A stretch of 64,000 bases of DNA from Nyssa sinensis (GCA_008638375.1 CM018036.1:18087832-18151831), one strand, 5' to 3'. Positions 34,891 to 47,355 are shown, counted from the first letter of the stretch. Notes: generated by a model from the letters alone, not told the origin. Program-made: numbers and translations.

Positions 34891-35653
34891 TGTTTTAGAT
34901 AGGGATCCACGTTTCACTGCCCGGTTTTGGCAGAACCTCCAGACAGCCTTAGGGACTCAGCTACGTTTAGTACTACCTTTCATCCCCAGTCAGGGCGTAC
35001 CATTCAGATCCTAGAGGACATGCTTAGAGACTGTGTTATGGACTTCAGGGGTAGCTGGGAGGATCACTTTGCTTTGGTAGAGTTTGCCTGCAACCGTAGC
35101 TAGTAGTTCTCCGGTGTGTTGGACTGGGGTAGGAGAGACAATTGTTTTGGGATCCGATATAGTCCGTGAGACCACAGACAAGATACAAGTGATCAGGCAG
35201 CGCTTGTTGCCAGCCAGAGTCGCCAGAAGAGTTATACAGATAGGAGGCGGCGACCCTTGTCATTTGAGGAGGGGGACCATGTGTTCTTCAAGATATCCCC
35301 CCGACGAGGCTTGAGGAGATTTGGGCGCGGTGGGAAGCTGTCACCACGATTTATAGACCCCTTTGAGATTCTTGAGAGGGTTGGGGAGGTGGCTTATAAG
35401 CTGGCCTCACCATCGCAGCAATCTGGAGTTCATGACGTCTTCTATGTCTCCATGTTGAGAAAGTACGAGCTTGACCCCTCCCATGTATTAGATTGGGTAG
35501 ATCTTCAGCTAGAGGGCGACGTTTCCTATGATCAGAGAACCGTAGAGATATTAGACTCGAGGGACCAGGTTTTGCGAGGCAGGACCGTCCCTTTGGTCAA
35601 AGTTCGTTGGAACCGAGGTTCGAACTAGGTACCCAGAGTTGTTTGATCAGTGA
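34891..35653 (+). pseudogene. Integrase C-terminal part with chromodomain-like tail (element C)
   Basis: Readable pieces in order are DRDPRFTARFWQ (near 34898), TTFHPQSGRTIQILEDMLRD, DFRGSWEDHFALVEFA and SPVCWTEVGET. An open block from 35257 continues EEGDHVFFKISPRRGLRRFG, GKLSPRFIDPFEILERVG, HDVFYVSMLRKY and VEILDSRDQVLRGRTVPLVK. The last piece is the chromodomain-like segment of Tekay/Del integrases. The final EVRTRYPELFDQ is in another frame and stops at 35651-35653. The catalytic N-terminal part (HHCC and first Asp) is absent. A few frameshifts and a stop lie before 35257. Confidence 0.82.
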
Positions 35654-35704
35654 TGTATTTTCCTTCATTTTATGTTATTTTAAATTTCGGGACGAAATTT
35701 TTGT

Positions 35705-35717
35705 AAGGAGGGAAGGA
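35705..35717 (+). promoter_or_regulatory. Polypurine tract of element C
   Basis: AAGGAGGGAAGGA directly precedes the 3' LTR start. It would prime plus-strand DNA synthesis. The preceding GGACGAAATTTTTGTAAGG is typical of this gypsy group. Confidence 0.88.
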
Positions 35718-38700
35718 TGTAATAACCCGAAAAATTTTTTTTTAATGTAAAATTTTCTTGGTTATTAAATTAATTTTTTTTTTTTATAATGTTATGGTTA
35801 TTATTAATTGTTTTATTATTATTATCATTATTCTTATTAATTCTTGATGCATGTGTTATATATGTGCAAGGTGTATGTATGGTATGTATGTATACATGTG
35901 TAGAGTAATATATGAGCATGTATATGTGTATATGTATGTATTTAGAACAGTGCATGTGTTCACTGTGTGTGGGTACACCAGACCGTGGGTGTGTGAGGGT
36001 GGTTGTGACCGAGAGTGTGTGTGTCTAGTGTGTGTGTGTAATGAGTGATAGATATATATATATATATATAGGTTTACATAGGAGCAGCTTTGCATTTAAT
36101 GCAAAGCTGCATTTGGGGAGAAACAAAGGGCTGAATAGAGCAAGTCAGGTCAAGGAAGGCTGCAAGTGGAGGGGGAATAGAGAGAGAAAGAGGAGAGAGA
36201 AAGAGTCGGTTGTGAGTGTCTCTGTATATGTGTGTGTGCATCCGTGAGTTAAAGAGGGAAATAGAAGGAGAAGATTGAAGTGGGAAGAAGCAGAATGGAT
36301 CAAGAGGAACAGAAGGGGGGAGGAAGCAACCCACTGAGAGAAAAATCAAAAATTTCAAGGTAAGTGGGTGCTTCGGTTTTAAATTTTAAAAGCATGATTT
36401 GTTTAGTTTAAATCATAGGGTTTTAAAGAGCATGGAAAATGGAGTCTAACGCAACAAGAATCAATGAAAATGGTTAAGGGGAGAGGGAGAACTTTCCAGT
36501 TACAGGTCTCGGCCATGGGGGTTGGACCTTATCATTTTATGTGTAGAACTCCCTTTAAATGATCCTAAAGTAATCCTACGAAGTGCAGAAAGAGAATAGA
36601 AAAAGAAAGAATGAAAAACAGTGGAAAAATAAACATAAAATCGGAAGTATACAGTTGGCCGGAGATTCGGCCATAGGCCTTTGAGCTCTATTTCGAGGAG
36701 AGTGGGAAGGTTTTGAGGGAAATGGAGGATGGATGTGAGGTCTACGTGAAAAACTGAAGAGAATGGCATTTTAAACACTCGAAAATATCGCCGGAGATCG
36801 ATCGCCGACGCCGGAGAAGGTGCCGGAACCCTACCGGAGCTTCGCCGGATAATCGGGGAAGAAGGAGGGTGACCGGGTCGTGTTTCGGGTCAGGGTTGGG
36901 TCCGGTTCGGGCGGGGCTGAACCGCCCCTGCCACGTGTCGCGATGATGTTTTAAATTAAAAACTTAATTGGGTCTGTTTGGCTACAAGGATAAGAAATTA
37001 AAAATTAGAATTAAATGGGAACAGGGATATCTTATCCCTGTTTTGGATTAGCCACTGTTTGGCTATCCAAATTGAGAATAAGGGTTTTCCAAATTACAGA
37101 ATTGCCCCTAGACTTTTAAAAATTACAAACCTGACCCTGAACCTTCAAAAATTACATTTTAACCCCTGAACTTTGGAGAAATTACAGTTAGACCCACCAG
37201 AATTAAATATTAATAAAATATTAATTAAATTAATTAATTAATTTAATTATTTAAATACTCTAAAATAACCCGGAGTCCAAATGGGACAAGTCGTTAGTGT
37301 ATTTTGACTATCTTGACCATTCTGAGGCCAATGGTGAGGTCCGTTTTATGAGACGAGGTCCCAAAAAATAAAAGACCCGTAGTAACCTTTAAAATTACCA
37401 AAATGCCCCTGAATTGAAACGCAGTCAAACGAACTTCAAATTTAGTAAACAAATAGTGAAACTTTATTATCTCGAGCATTCCGGACTCAACCGTGGAGTC
37501 CGATTTGTGAAAAAAGGTCTCGAAATGTGAGGACCAGTGAAAAGTGCAAAATGACTATTCTACCCTTTTGAACCCAGGTGTCCGAATTGAATTCTACGAA
37601 AGCCTAAACTTATTTTCTTCGACATCCCGGACTTAATAGTAGAGTCTAATTTAGCAAAATAGAAACTTATGAATTAAAGACATAAAATTTGATGAATAGA
37701 ATAAATTCAAATGACAATGAACTGAGTTACCTGTTATGATTTTAGGGACACGAGAGGGCAAGGAGAAGGTGACCTGACCTTCGGTGTTCTTACGGTGGTT
37801 TCACTTTACTACGAGTATACTTTTTCGGTTTGAGATCGATTACCAGGTACGATATATTGTGCTAAGTAAGAAATAGAATTGAGATTAGGAATACTTGTTC
37901 TACTGCCTTGATTGTTCACATGCTTGCTTGATTGTTCACACGCTTATGTGCTTCATGCTATCTTGCTGTAACTTGGGTGATAATGTGAATAATGATTATG
38001 TGTATATCGTATGTGTTAGTGCAGTGTGTGAATTATACTCTTTGAGAATTGTTGATACCTTGAAATATATACTTGGAAGCATGCTTTATGTATGAATGAG
38101 ATGCATCATTGAGATTACATTATGACATGATGAAATCAGAGCATATTGGCATAGTGTGATTCCTTGGACATGGCGTGGGTAAGCACTTGGTGCTTTGCAT
38201 TATGAGGGTGCAGATCCTGTGGTGAAAAACCCAAAATCGGCCAATAGGTACTTACCAGCCTGACGGATTCCGGACCGTGAAGCGAGACATACAAGGTACT
38301 CATGCCAGCGGGGAAGGACCGTATCATGAGACATGGGTGGGCATAGAGTTACATGGGTGTGTCACGCATACTGTTCATATACTGTATATTGTTTATATAC
38401 TGCCATCGTGATATTGAATGCCATATAGAAATAACTGTACACTTGCACATGCCACGACCTTAGTTTTGTTTCTTGTATTAGCATTATGTTGTACCAGCAT
38501 GTTGAGCTGACCCCTTTAGTGGGGCAAACATTTCAGATGATGTCCCAGCTGTACGAGACGAGGAGATGATCTGATTAGGGACTATGTTAGGCCCAAGGGG
38601 CGCTTTTGATATTGTGTAAGGGCATAAGCCCGAGACTGTATTTTATTTTGTATGTTGTGAATAAATGGACTAGACCTTATGTATGTATTAGAACAGTATG

Positions 38701-38805
38701 TAAAATGTATGTGATCGTTCTTAATTATCTTTTATTCTTTTATTATTTTATTTTTTTTTGTCTCGTTACTCACGTCTCGGGTTCGCTGGAATTCGGGGCG
38801 TGACA
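35718..38805 (+). repeat. 3' LTR of element C (3088 bp)
   Basis: It aligns throughout with 27971-31062. Differences are mostly single bases, with a few short indels in the GT and TA tracts. It contains the perfect hairpin at 36084-36110 and the same antisense open frames as the 5' copy. Confidence 0.93.
36084..36110 (+). promoter_or_regulatory. Perfect hairpin in 3' LTR of element C
   Basis: GCAGCTTTGCAT and ATGCAAAGCTGC form a 12-bp perfect stem with loop TTA, placed just after a TATATATA tract. Confidence 0.6.
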
Positions 38806-38810
38806 GTAAT

Positions 38811-40040
38811 AATAATAATAATAATAATCTGGTAATTTAGAAAAAAAATCAGAGTGAGACAACTTAAGGGGAATATATTTCCATATTCAGAAACGGCCTC
38901 ATCAGGCATTTTTTTTATTAGTAAAAAAAGTATATGAGATTGAATTATTGAAATTTACATGTAAAATAATTGGTCTCTAAATAAGATAACATGTAAAATA
39001 TTGGAAATTTACCCAATACAGACATCTACGTAATGAAGAAATAAATACATCAAGCACTGAAGAACTTTTGGCAAACTAGCGATGTACTCTTCTTTTATCA
39101 AAACATGCCTATTGAGATTGTTGTGTCAGACACCTTGTAGCCATGTCAGGCGTCACCAGTGTCAATACCCTCGTGACAATGTGAAATAGACAAGAAACCA
39201 TGGAACATTTACAACTCCCCCCCCCCCCCCAAAAAAAAAAATTATATATATATATATATATATATATTTAATAAGTCATTAGAAAACCTAATGAATTATG
39301 TGTTGCATTGCCCATTCAGGATCAAATTCTTCTGCTAGGCATTTCACATTATTAGCAGCTGCATCTCGAATGGAATAAACCTATGATTCATGCCCAATAT
39401 AATTAGCAAAAAGTTATCACAACGTCAAGATGTTTACCACTAAACTGCATGACAATGCTTCTAAGTTTAAGGTGGAAATAAACCAATCAATGCAAATGGA
39501 AACAATAATAAAGCAGCACAACCTTCTCATATTAGATTGGAAAACTAAACAATATGAGTGCAAACAGGTACATTAAAGAGCATGATTTATGAAACCTATA
39601 GCAACAAGAATCAATTAAATCTAATCTATTTATACCACCAACCATTAGCTTGAATGGTATCACCTCCACCATTGAGGTCCCAATTGAGACATAGTGTGTT
39701 TTACCTATCCAAAAAAAAAAGAATACATCTCTATACACATATATATTAAACATACTGATATTTACTCCTCGGAGAAGAAACAACAATGCTTGAAATTGTT
39801 GCTTATGTAAGCAGTGTATGTAAGCAGCGAATATAATAAACTAGACAACTTCAGTAAAGTAAGAACTCCCAGACTTCAAATCCAGTGTAGCATGACAAAT
39901 GGAAAAAAATATAATACCCAAAACACAAAAGACCAAATTGCTTCAGCAGACTGTTCGTGCACAACTAGTATTACAATTTTTTGGACTCGGCCCAGGATCC
40001 ATATTCATAAAGTGGTTTGACCATGTAGTATTACAGCTTT
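38811..40040. other. AT-rich spacer, no gene recognised
   Basis: It holds a run of 14 C then 11 A at 39217-39241, a (TA)n tract at 39242-39268, and a short (AAT)n tract beside element C. No domain or splice-bounded exon was recognised. Confidence 0.55.
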
Positions 40041-40165
40041 GCGTTAAATACCATCAATCAACCCCAACCCCACCAATCAACCCCAACCCCAAACCAACCC
40101 TCCCCGACCATCAACCCCCACCTCCAGTCAACCCTGACCCATAACCAACCCTCCCCGACCACCAC
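40041..40165 (+). repeat. C-rich minisatellite-like tract
   Basis: Repeated AATCAACCCCAACCCC units are followed by two copies of ACCAACCCTCCCCGACCA about 55 bp apart. The + strand is C-rich and the opposite strand G-rich with GGGG and GGG clusters. Confidence 0.7.
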
Positions 40166-40429
40166 AATCACCAGTTCATACATTACTACAGTCTCCATCA
40201 GGCACTTCTGCAGGTATGAATGTACTTCTATATTGACATGTGTTATTTTTAATTCAAATTTCATACACTTTCCTAGATTAAAGAGTGGCCATATTTATGT
40301 AATTTTTAACATTGATCAGGTCTAAGTTCAGTACCTTTTACTAATTGTTCTCAATCTCGAGGATCTTCTCAAGCAAATCCTTCATAGGGTACAAGGCATG
40401 TATTGAATGTCAAGTTAGATTAGCTATTT

Positions 40430-42419
40430 CTCCCAATTAGAGACAAGCCAACAGCTCTTCAAACACAATTGGTATTATAGATAAAAGTGGACTAAGATTA
40501 CCCCTAACATATAAAGATTGGAGAAATGTGCCGAAAGAATTTAAGAATCGTATTTTTGATGATGTGAAGGTATAAGAACTATAAAAACAAATAATGATAT
40601 TTTAGAACCCTTTTATTTTATTTATATGATGCTTACATATGTAATTTTTTTAATACAGGAAAATACTGGAGTATAAGATATATTTAAATCCAACTGCATG
40701 AAATTCCTTGCCAAGAAATGGAGGGACTAGAAATGTCGCTTAAAAAAAAATTTCTATGATGCATTTGACACTGATGAAGAGTGCCTTGCGCATCGTCCAG
40801 ATAGGGTAATAGAAAATCAGTGGGAATATCTAGTCCAACATTGGGGTTCTCAATCTGCAAAAGTATGAAACTTATAAATACTAGTTGTCTGTAATTTTTT
40901 TATTTATCTATCTTATACAATTTATTGACAAATTTTCTTGAAAATCTATAATTTATTATAAGAACGTAGCGAAATCAATAAAGCTAATCGTGCTAAGCAA
41001 AAGATAAGCCACTCAACTAGAAGAATGGCCCATTGCCATGTTCGAGATAAGGTGTAATAAAATATTAAGTTGTAAGAAAATTTTAAGTTATTATATTGTG
41101 TACTTATACATATTTAATTTAATACAAATGTTCACACTATCTTTTAATGTAGTTGAAGAAAGCTACTGGGAAGGAACCAAATCAAATTACTGTGTTTATT
41201 CAAACACATACCAAGAAAAATGGTCAAATAGTTTACCAGGCATCAACTGATACAATTGTATGTTTAATACATATTATGCAGATAGAAAAATGTCATATTT
41301 GTATGAAAATGATATTTATTATTTACTATATTTACTAACTATGAAAATTTTGTAGGAAAAGTTCAACGAACAACTTTCACAGGTACCAGAATCTTCACAA
41401 TCATTAGATTTTCATGAGGAGGTTTTCTCCAATATCATGGGACAAGAAAGGCATGGTCGTGTGAGGACTTACGGCTTAGGTCCCACCCCATCTGCTTTAT
41501 TTGCTCGCAAACGGGATGAAGAGAATAAGAGAGAATCGGTGCATACAAAAGAAAAGTTAGATCAGATACAAGGTGAGATCAACGAATGGAAGAATAAATG
41601 TGAATCGTTATTCGCAACAGTTGAAATAATGCGAGTTCATATGCAAAAAATAGGATTTCTAATGAATGGTGCACCCTTTATTGGTTCGAGTACTGGATAG
41701 GTATGATAAATTTAAGGGTTTATAAATTTAAGATTATATTGATCTGCATTTAAATAAATTAATATACAATATAATTATCTAATTTAAAATAGGTTCGGGA
41801 TGCATCAAGTACTCACCAACCACATCTATCAGCGGGTGCAAACTTAGATGATCAATTGTCATCTCCCTCACAGACACCACCTTCTTCGCCTCATGAGGTT
41901 AGATATGTTTTCTTTTTGGTATTACATTAGTAATTAGTGACTCATATCATTCAATTCAAATATCTAATGCAGGAACCTCTAGCAGAAAAAATAAAGAAGC
42001 AACCTCATCACAATAATGATACTCTAAGGGTAAGTCTTTCATTTAATAATTACAACATTCTCTTATAATCCAATACTCTATACATATGTTTTTTTTTACT
42101 AGGTCTATATAAATATATAATAACTAAAATCTTAAATATTTAGATTTATTTTTAAAAAAGATAATAATGATAATTGTAGGTGGGAATGAAAGTTCATCTT
42201 CTTAGCTTCCAAATACCCAAAGTAGTTATGGCGAAGGGATCCATTGTTAGTTTGGACCTATCAAGAAAAGTAGAAGGGGTGGCACTTGGACCATACTTTT
42301 GTGAAGTAAATATTAAAGAGGTTGCAAAGCCCTGCTATCTTTTGATAAGGCCCCTTGATAGTGTTGACATGCTTCAAGAGACTATTGGAGAAAATATTGC
42401 ATGGAAAATTAGTGATGTG
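40430..42419 (+). pseudogene. TNP1-like / transposase_24 gene of CACTA element H, about 8 exons
   Basis: Splice-bounded exons end or start near 40569, 40659-40862, 40963-41051, 41153-41257, 41356-41700, 41793-41897, 41973-42029 and 42180-42419. Exon 1 has LRLPLTYKDWRNVPKEFK. Exon 3 has KQKISHSTRRMAHCHVRDK and exon 4 ATGKEPNQITVFIQTHTKKN. Exon 5 has MGQERHGRVRTYGLGPTPS and a coiled-coil-like tail. This series matches the Ptta/En/Spm transposase family (PF03004). Exon 8 (VVMAKGSIVSLDLSRK, GPYFCEVNIKEVAKPCYLL, ENIAWKISDV) resembles the C-terminal domain that accompanies it. Stops in exon 2 and at the end of exon 5 make it a pseudogene. These proteins bind transposon ends; no TNP2-type transposase is seen. 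Confidence 0.8.
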
Positions 42420-42969
42420 GTATGTGTTATTTTTTCTAATATCATGATTTTGCAACTAATATTAGCTTGTATAAACTAATTTATTTATTTATTTTGCATT
42501 TTGTCAAGTTAATGAGAATGAGTAAATGATGGACTATTGTCTTTGATGTTGGGCTTCTCATTGGATTGTTGTTTTTTATGGTGGGCTATTGTTAATGCTG
42601 CTTGGAGTTGGAGTTCATTCTAATTAGCATGTTTTTTACTTGTTTGAGACTTTTCTTTAGGAATTTTTTTTCCTGGTTATTTGGTTGTTGATGACTATTC
42701 TATTTGTTACTTATTTGATGACTATCTAGCTTACTTGGATATTGGGAGATTATCTATCTTAGATTTTATTTGTATGGATATTAATTTGGATTTGAGTTGG
42801 TGATGTCAAGTGAGATTTTAATTTGGTTTTATATGAATGGATGGGTTTTGGTATAAGACATCTTTTGTGTGGATTGATGTATTGAGTGTTTAGTGCACTT
42901 AATTAGTGAATGTGTTTAAAATTTTGTAGGAATATGTTAAAATCATTTTAAAAAGTGATAATTGATTAG

Positions 42970-43536
42970 GAGTATATTAGCAGCAGATTTTTTCTTCATA
43001 TAAAAAATTACGACAAAAGATAAACGCCATAAAATTGTTTGTGGCATTTAAAGAATTGTCACAAAATTAAATATTTTAGCGACGGTAAAATAATTGTCAC
43101 AAATGATAAATGCCACAAATGTTTCTGCGGCGGTTGTAAAATGGTCACAAAAACTTTCAGAATTGTGGCGTTTGTTAAATGCCACAACGAAAAAGGCTTT
43201 AGCAGCGTTTATACAATGGCCACAAATGTTGTCTATTAGCGACAGTGGCAGAAGTGCCACTAAATTAATGACAACTGGACAAACACCACTAAATGCGTCA
43301 TTTATACCCATATTCGTCAAACGACATTTTTTGTTTTATCGGCAAATCAATTTGCCACTAAAAACACCACAAATACTTTGCGGCAATTCTTGAAGTGTCG
43401 TAACAAAAGTACGATGGAGGCATTGGCGTCAAAAAGATAAAACGCCGCAAAAATGCCACAAATGTAATTAGTGGCAATTTTTAAACCCTTTAGCAGTGAA
43501 TGTAAAATGTCGCGAAAGGCCTATTTTCTTGTAGTG
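42970..43536 (+). repeat. Right terminal region of CACTA element H
   Basis: Many TTGTGGC / GCCACAA motifs in both orientations (for example TGCCACAAATG, TGTCACAAATG, GTGGCATTTA and GTGGCAATTT) lead to TATTTTCTTGTAGTG at 43536. This is the reverse complement of a CACTACAAGAAAA terminus. The left terminus is not in 38.8-40.4 kb, so the element is truncated or its left part was displaced. Confidence 0.8.
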
Positions 43537-43812
43537 AATCTCATTTAGGCAGGTTTCAGTTGAGTTTTATGAAGAATAGATTGTCAGCTCCATAACTAGA
43601 TCATGCGTCTGATGTACAGACATGGTCTAAGGGAGTGTTTGGTTATCCTTATTCCTCTTCTATGCTGCAATAGCTTGTTTGAAGTGTGTTGGTAGGCGTT
43701 TGTCCTTTCGGTGTGTTACAGGGCCTCGTTTGGTTGTGTATTGGTGCTGCAAGGACTATCTCTTATTGGTTTCCTTTGAGCATTGCTCTGTCCTTTTTTT
43801 TTTCTTCACTAT
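43537..43812. other. Leader region before copia element I
   Basis: No coding is seen. The T-rich run TTTTTTTTTCTTCACT just precedes the gag start. It may contain the decayed 5' LTR end of element I, but no primer-binding site was recognised. Confidence 0.4.
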
Positions 43813-44665
43813 GGCCTCTCTATATGATCTCAAAAGTCATTTGGTCGATGATCGGGCACAGTCAATCACTTTTTTGAAAAATGAATGGCCCTAACTATCA
43901 TTCTTGGTCTCGTGTTTTTAAAGTTTTCCTGCATGCGAACTTGTGAAGAAGAAAGTTAAGTACCTAACTGAGGATCCACATACTATAGATGACAAAAAAT
44001 TAGAAGATTGTTGGAATGAGAATTGATTAGTAATGACCTAGTTATAGCTTAGCATGGAGCAATTATTAGCTTTTTAAGCATATATTTAACACTGAACAAG
44101 GTGAAAAGTCTGTTGCAATACATTATGGTACTTCGAAAAGCCTCTAGGATGAGCTTCTACTTTATCAACCTTTGAATACCGATTTAGAGGTTTAACATTG
44201 TCGACGTGGAGAGTTTTAGGTTGTCTTTTTTTTTTAACCTTAAATCCGATTATATTCTATTCAAAGATTAAATTTTGGCTAGTGAGAAGCTTCCAACCGA
44301 TAACAATTTTTATTCTCATCTTCAGCTTGTTTCTCTTACTCATGGGTCTGTTTCTTCATAAAGAGTCTCCTATTCTCTAATCTCTAATGATGGTACCCGT
44401 GGTAGCTTCCATCGTGGTAGTTTCTGTGGTGGTAGTATTGGTGGTCATGGTGGTAGCCAACATTCCCACCAGGGTGGTAGTTGTGATGGTGGTGGCCGTG
44501 ATTCTAGTCGTGGTGGATGGAGTGGACGTGATAATCATTCTGAGTGTAAGTGTACTTATGGTGGTGATACAAGGCACATTGAGGATTATTGTTGGGATAA
44601 ACGGGGGAGACCAGCCCATGCACATCAGACTTCTAATGATACTTTTACTATTACAATGCTATAGA
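43813..44665 (+). pseudogene. Copia gag remnant with RGG-like region and zinc knuckle (element I)
   Basis: From ATG at 43813 it reads MASLYDLKSHLVDD and, in shifted frames, HSWSRVFKVFLHA, KVKYLTEDPHTIDDKKLEDC and WNEN. A Gly/Ser-rich stretch (RGSFHRGSF, SSRGGWSGRDN) at 44390-44550 precedes a knuckle CKCTYGGDTRHIEDYCWDK. The usual C-x2-C has lost its second Cys (CTYG). This is gag of a Tork/Retrofit-like copia element. Several frameshifts and stops occur. Confidence 0.75.
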
Positions 44666-44819
44666 CACCTACAGATGGTCTCATTACTTTGACTTTCGAT
44701 TCTCATGAAGTTGCAACTTAATCCGTTCATTTAACAGTTGTTTTCTCTCTCCTCACTTGTCTACCTGTACAGTTACCTTAGCTCATACAAGTAATTCAAC
44801 ATATGTGGTTTGGAAGACT

Positions 44820-45990
44820 TCTGCCTCATAGATTATTGATTCTGGAGCTGGTGCTCATATGTATGGTTTTTCTTCTCTATTTTCTAATTTTTGTCCTTCA
44901 AAATCTCGTATTGTGTTAAGTAATGGCTTTTTTTTTACCAAGCAACTGGTGATATATATCCTACTGATTCTATATCCTTGTCTTCTAGTTTATCGGTGCC
45001 TCATTTTCCTTTTAATTTGTTATTTGTGAGTCAATTAACCACATTTTTTATAGTGTTCAATAACTTTTTCTCCCTGCTCTTATAACAGAATCTCAGGTTG
45101 AAAAAGGTGATTGTTTCAAAGCATAAGCACAAATATTTAGGGTCCTACAAGAATAAAAAGTCATTCTAATCCTTCTACTATTATACATTCAAATATTTGG
45201 GGTCCTACAAGAATAGAAAGTACATCTAGTTTTGAATATTTGTAATCTTTGTGAATGATTTCTCTTGCATGAATTGGTTATTTCTTATGAAAAATTGTTA
45301 TGAATTGCCTAAGATTTTTGCTACATTTTCTAATACAATATTGGGTCAATTTGACAAATGCAGCAAGGGTTTTATGATCGGACAATACCCTTGAGTTACT
45401 CATTTCTTTATGCAAAATGTTTGTATTTAACACGGCATTATCCACCAAACTACCTACCCTCATTCATCTCAACAAAATGGTATTGTCGAACGTAAGTATT
45501 ATAATTTATGGGATGTTGTTCGTACTTTATTATTTAATATGCATGTGCCAAATTCATGTTAATGATGTCATGACTGTCACTTATCTCATTAATCACATGT
45601 CATCCTCTATTTGGGCCAACAAGTCTCCTTTTTTTCTCTCCTTTATCCTAATGTTCCAGATTTTATTTTGATTGTGCTATTGGTTGTGTAGACTATGTTC
45701 ATCTTCTTGGCCCAGGTCAAGATAAATTGTCTTCTTATTTTTTCAAAAATGTTTTCTTGGGGTATGCTTGTAGTCAAAAGAGTTTTTGTTGTTATGACCC
45801 TGTCTCTCATCCGTATTATACAAGTGCATATGTTACCTTTTTCAAGTCTTCTTTTTTTCTAGTAATCAGACAATATCTTAAGTCTAAATTAGTTCCTTCT
45901 CGTCAGGGGGAGGTTTTTTCGCCGAGTCTATCTGATTTCGGGTCTGTATTTTCCCTTATGATTGCTCATCTACATGTTTATCACCGCTCT
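44820..45990 (+). pseudogene. Copia protease and integrase remnants (element I)
   Basis: IIDSGAGAHM near 44828 is the protease active site (DSGA). Integrase pieces follow: HSNIWGPTRIES, then STKLPTLIHLNKMVLSNV, a broken form of the TPQQNG.VERK region. KSPFFLSFI, FFKNVFLGYACSQKSFCCYDP and SSFFLVIRQ come next. A partial duplication of the WGPTRI segment occurs at about 45132 and 45192. No full domain is open. Confidence 0.7.
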
Positions 45991-46359
45991 TAACAAGTTG
46001 CCCCAAGGATCTTGCTCCTTTCCAAATGGCTAATTCTTTTAAGGTCCTGCCTACTACTTTGTTTTTGGTTTCATCTTATCCTGATTTTTCCATTACATAA
46101 CGAAAAGGTACTCATAGTTGTACAAAACATCTTATTTTCAATTTTGTATCACTTCACCGTCTTTCCTCTATCTTTCATTATTATTTTTCTTCGTTGTTTT
46201 TCGTATCTATTCCTAGTATGTTGCCTACATTTCTCCTAATGGAAACTGACTATAGATGAGATTCTCCTAATAGAAACTGACTATGATAAGGATATAGCTG
46301 ATCTCCATAATAATCAAACATGGGATCTTACTCCTCTTCCTCTTGGCAAGTAGCCCAAT

Positions 46360-46818
46360 GGGTGTCGTTGGGTCTATGCAGTGAAGTATTATCCTAATGG
46401 TTCTGTTGAGCACTTAAAGGATTGCCTGCTTGCCAAATGCTAAACTTAAACATTTGGTATGAATTATTATGAGACCTCCCTAGTTACCCGACTCAGTTCT
46501 GTTAGAGGTGTTCTTATTTCAATTCTAGTGAGCCTTGATTGGCCCTTATATCAGCTTGATATGAATAATGCTTTTCTAGATGAGCATTTATAGGAGCAAG
46601 TTTATATGACCCAGCCACCAAGATAAATTGTTCTCGGTAAAGAACAATTGGTATATAAACTGCGAAAGGCATTATATGACCTGAAACAATCCTTGAAAGC
46701 ATAGTTTGACAAATTTAGTACCTTTGTACTTCAGTATGATTTTCAGTGTTCTTCTTCAAAGCATTTTGAGTTCTCTCATCATCCCTCTTCAAAAATCATT
46801 GTACAATGTATGTCTATG
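46360..46818 (+). pseudogene. Copia RT, first half (element I), split by a MITE
   Basis: Readable pieces are GCRWVYAVKYYPNGSVEHLKD, TRLSSVRGVLISI and LYQLDMNNAFLDEHL, with the first catalytic Asp in QLDMNNAFL. VLGKEQLVYKLRKALYDLKQS follows. Stops interrupt it after HL and at QPPR. It ends just before the YVDD loop, where a 537-bp element is inserted. Confidence 0.78.
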
Positions 46819-47355
46819 AAGCACAGGACACTCTAATTTGGCTCACATATCTATGTCGAACACCGACACTCTCGAACACTTTCTGGACACGTGTTGGACA
46901 CACGAAAGGAGTTTTTAAAGTTTTTATTTTTTCTGAATGTCGGATAGGTTATGGACATGTTAGTAAACATTAGTGCATGTTTTGGACATTTTCTTTTTTC
47001 TAGATTTTTTTCCCTCATTTTCCCATCTTCTCCTATGTTTTTTTTTTGGTTATATATATACATATATATTTCCTATATAGTAGTTAGTAAATTTGTTTTG
47101 GAACTTGAATTATGAATGTTGAAGATTAAATGAAGAAGTTCTTAAATTTTTATGTAATGGTTTTGTTATTAAATATCTCAATAATATTTTTGTGATGTAT
47201 ATGTTTTTATGCCAATTTTAATTTAAATAATGTTAGGCTTTTATTAAATGGTCATATCAATATGTCCCCAATGTATCCGTGTCCTATTTTTTGAGAAATG
47301 TCGTGTCCACGTGTTCATGTGGCGTCATATCGATGTCTCGTGTCCGCACTTATTA
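46819..47355. mobile_element. hAT-like MITE inserted at the RT YVDD loop of element I
   Basis: The left tip AAGCACAGGACACT and the right tip (reversed) TAATAAGTGCGGACACG are imperfect inverted repeats. Flanks TGTCTATG (46811-46818) and GGTGTATG (47356-47363) agree at six of eight bases, as expected of a decayed 8-bp duplication. Copia coding resumes after it as YADDIIINGNN. Repeated GACACG/CGTGTC motifs occur inside. A related fragment is at about 53840-53945. Confidence 0.5.

Larger units (their letters stand above)
27971..38805 (+). mobile_element. Gypsy element C, structurally complete, non-autonomous
   Basis: Two LTRs (27971-31062 and 35718-38805) begin TGTAATAACCCG and end GGGGCGTGACA. 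The 5-bp duplication GTAAT flanks them (27966-27970 and 38806-38810). A primer-binding site and polypurine tract are in place. By eye the LTRs are about 98% alike, implying a fairly recent insertion. The 4.65-kb interior encodes a shortened gag, a protease remnant and an integrase C-terminus. No RT or RNase H is found, so movement would need enzymes from another element. The integrase tail with a chromodomain-like segment suggests the Tekay/Del chromoviruses. Confidence 0.93.
27966..38810. repeat. Target-site duplication GTAAT of element C
   Basis: GTAAT is at 27966-27970 and at 38806-38810, directly outside the LTRs. The right copy runs into an (AAT)n stretch, so slippage may have extended it. 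Confidence 0.88.

Noticed and set aside
44377..44692. Val-rich and Thr-rich open frames on both strands.
   Set aside because: They are off-frame shadows of the Gly/Ser-rich gag region of copia I.
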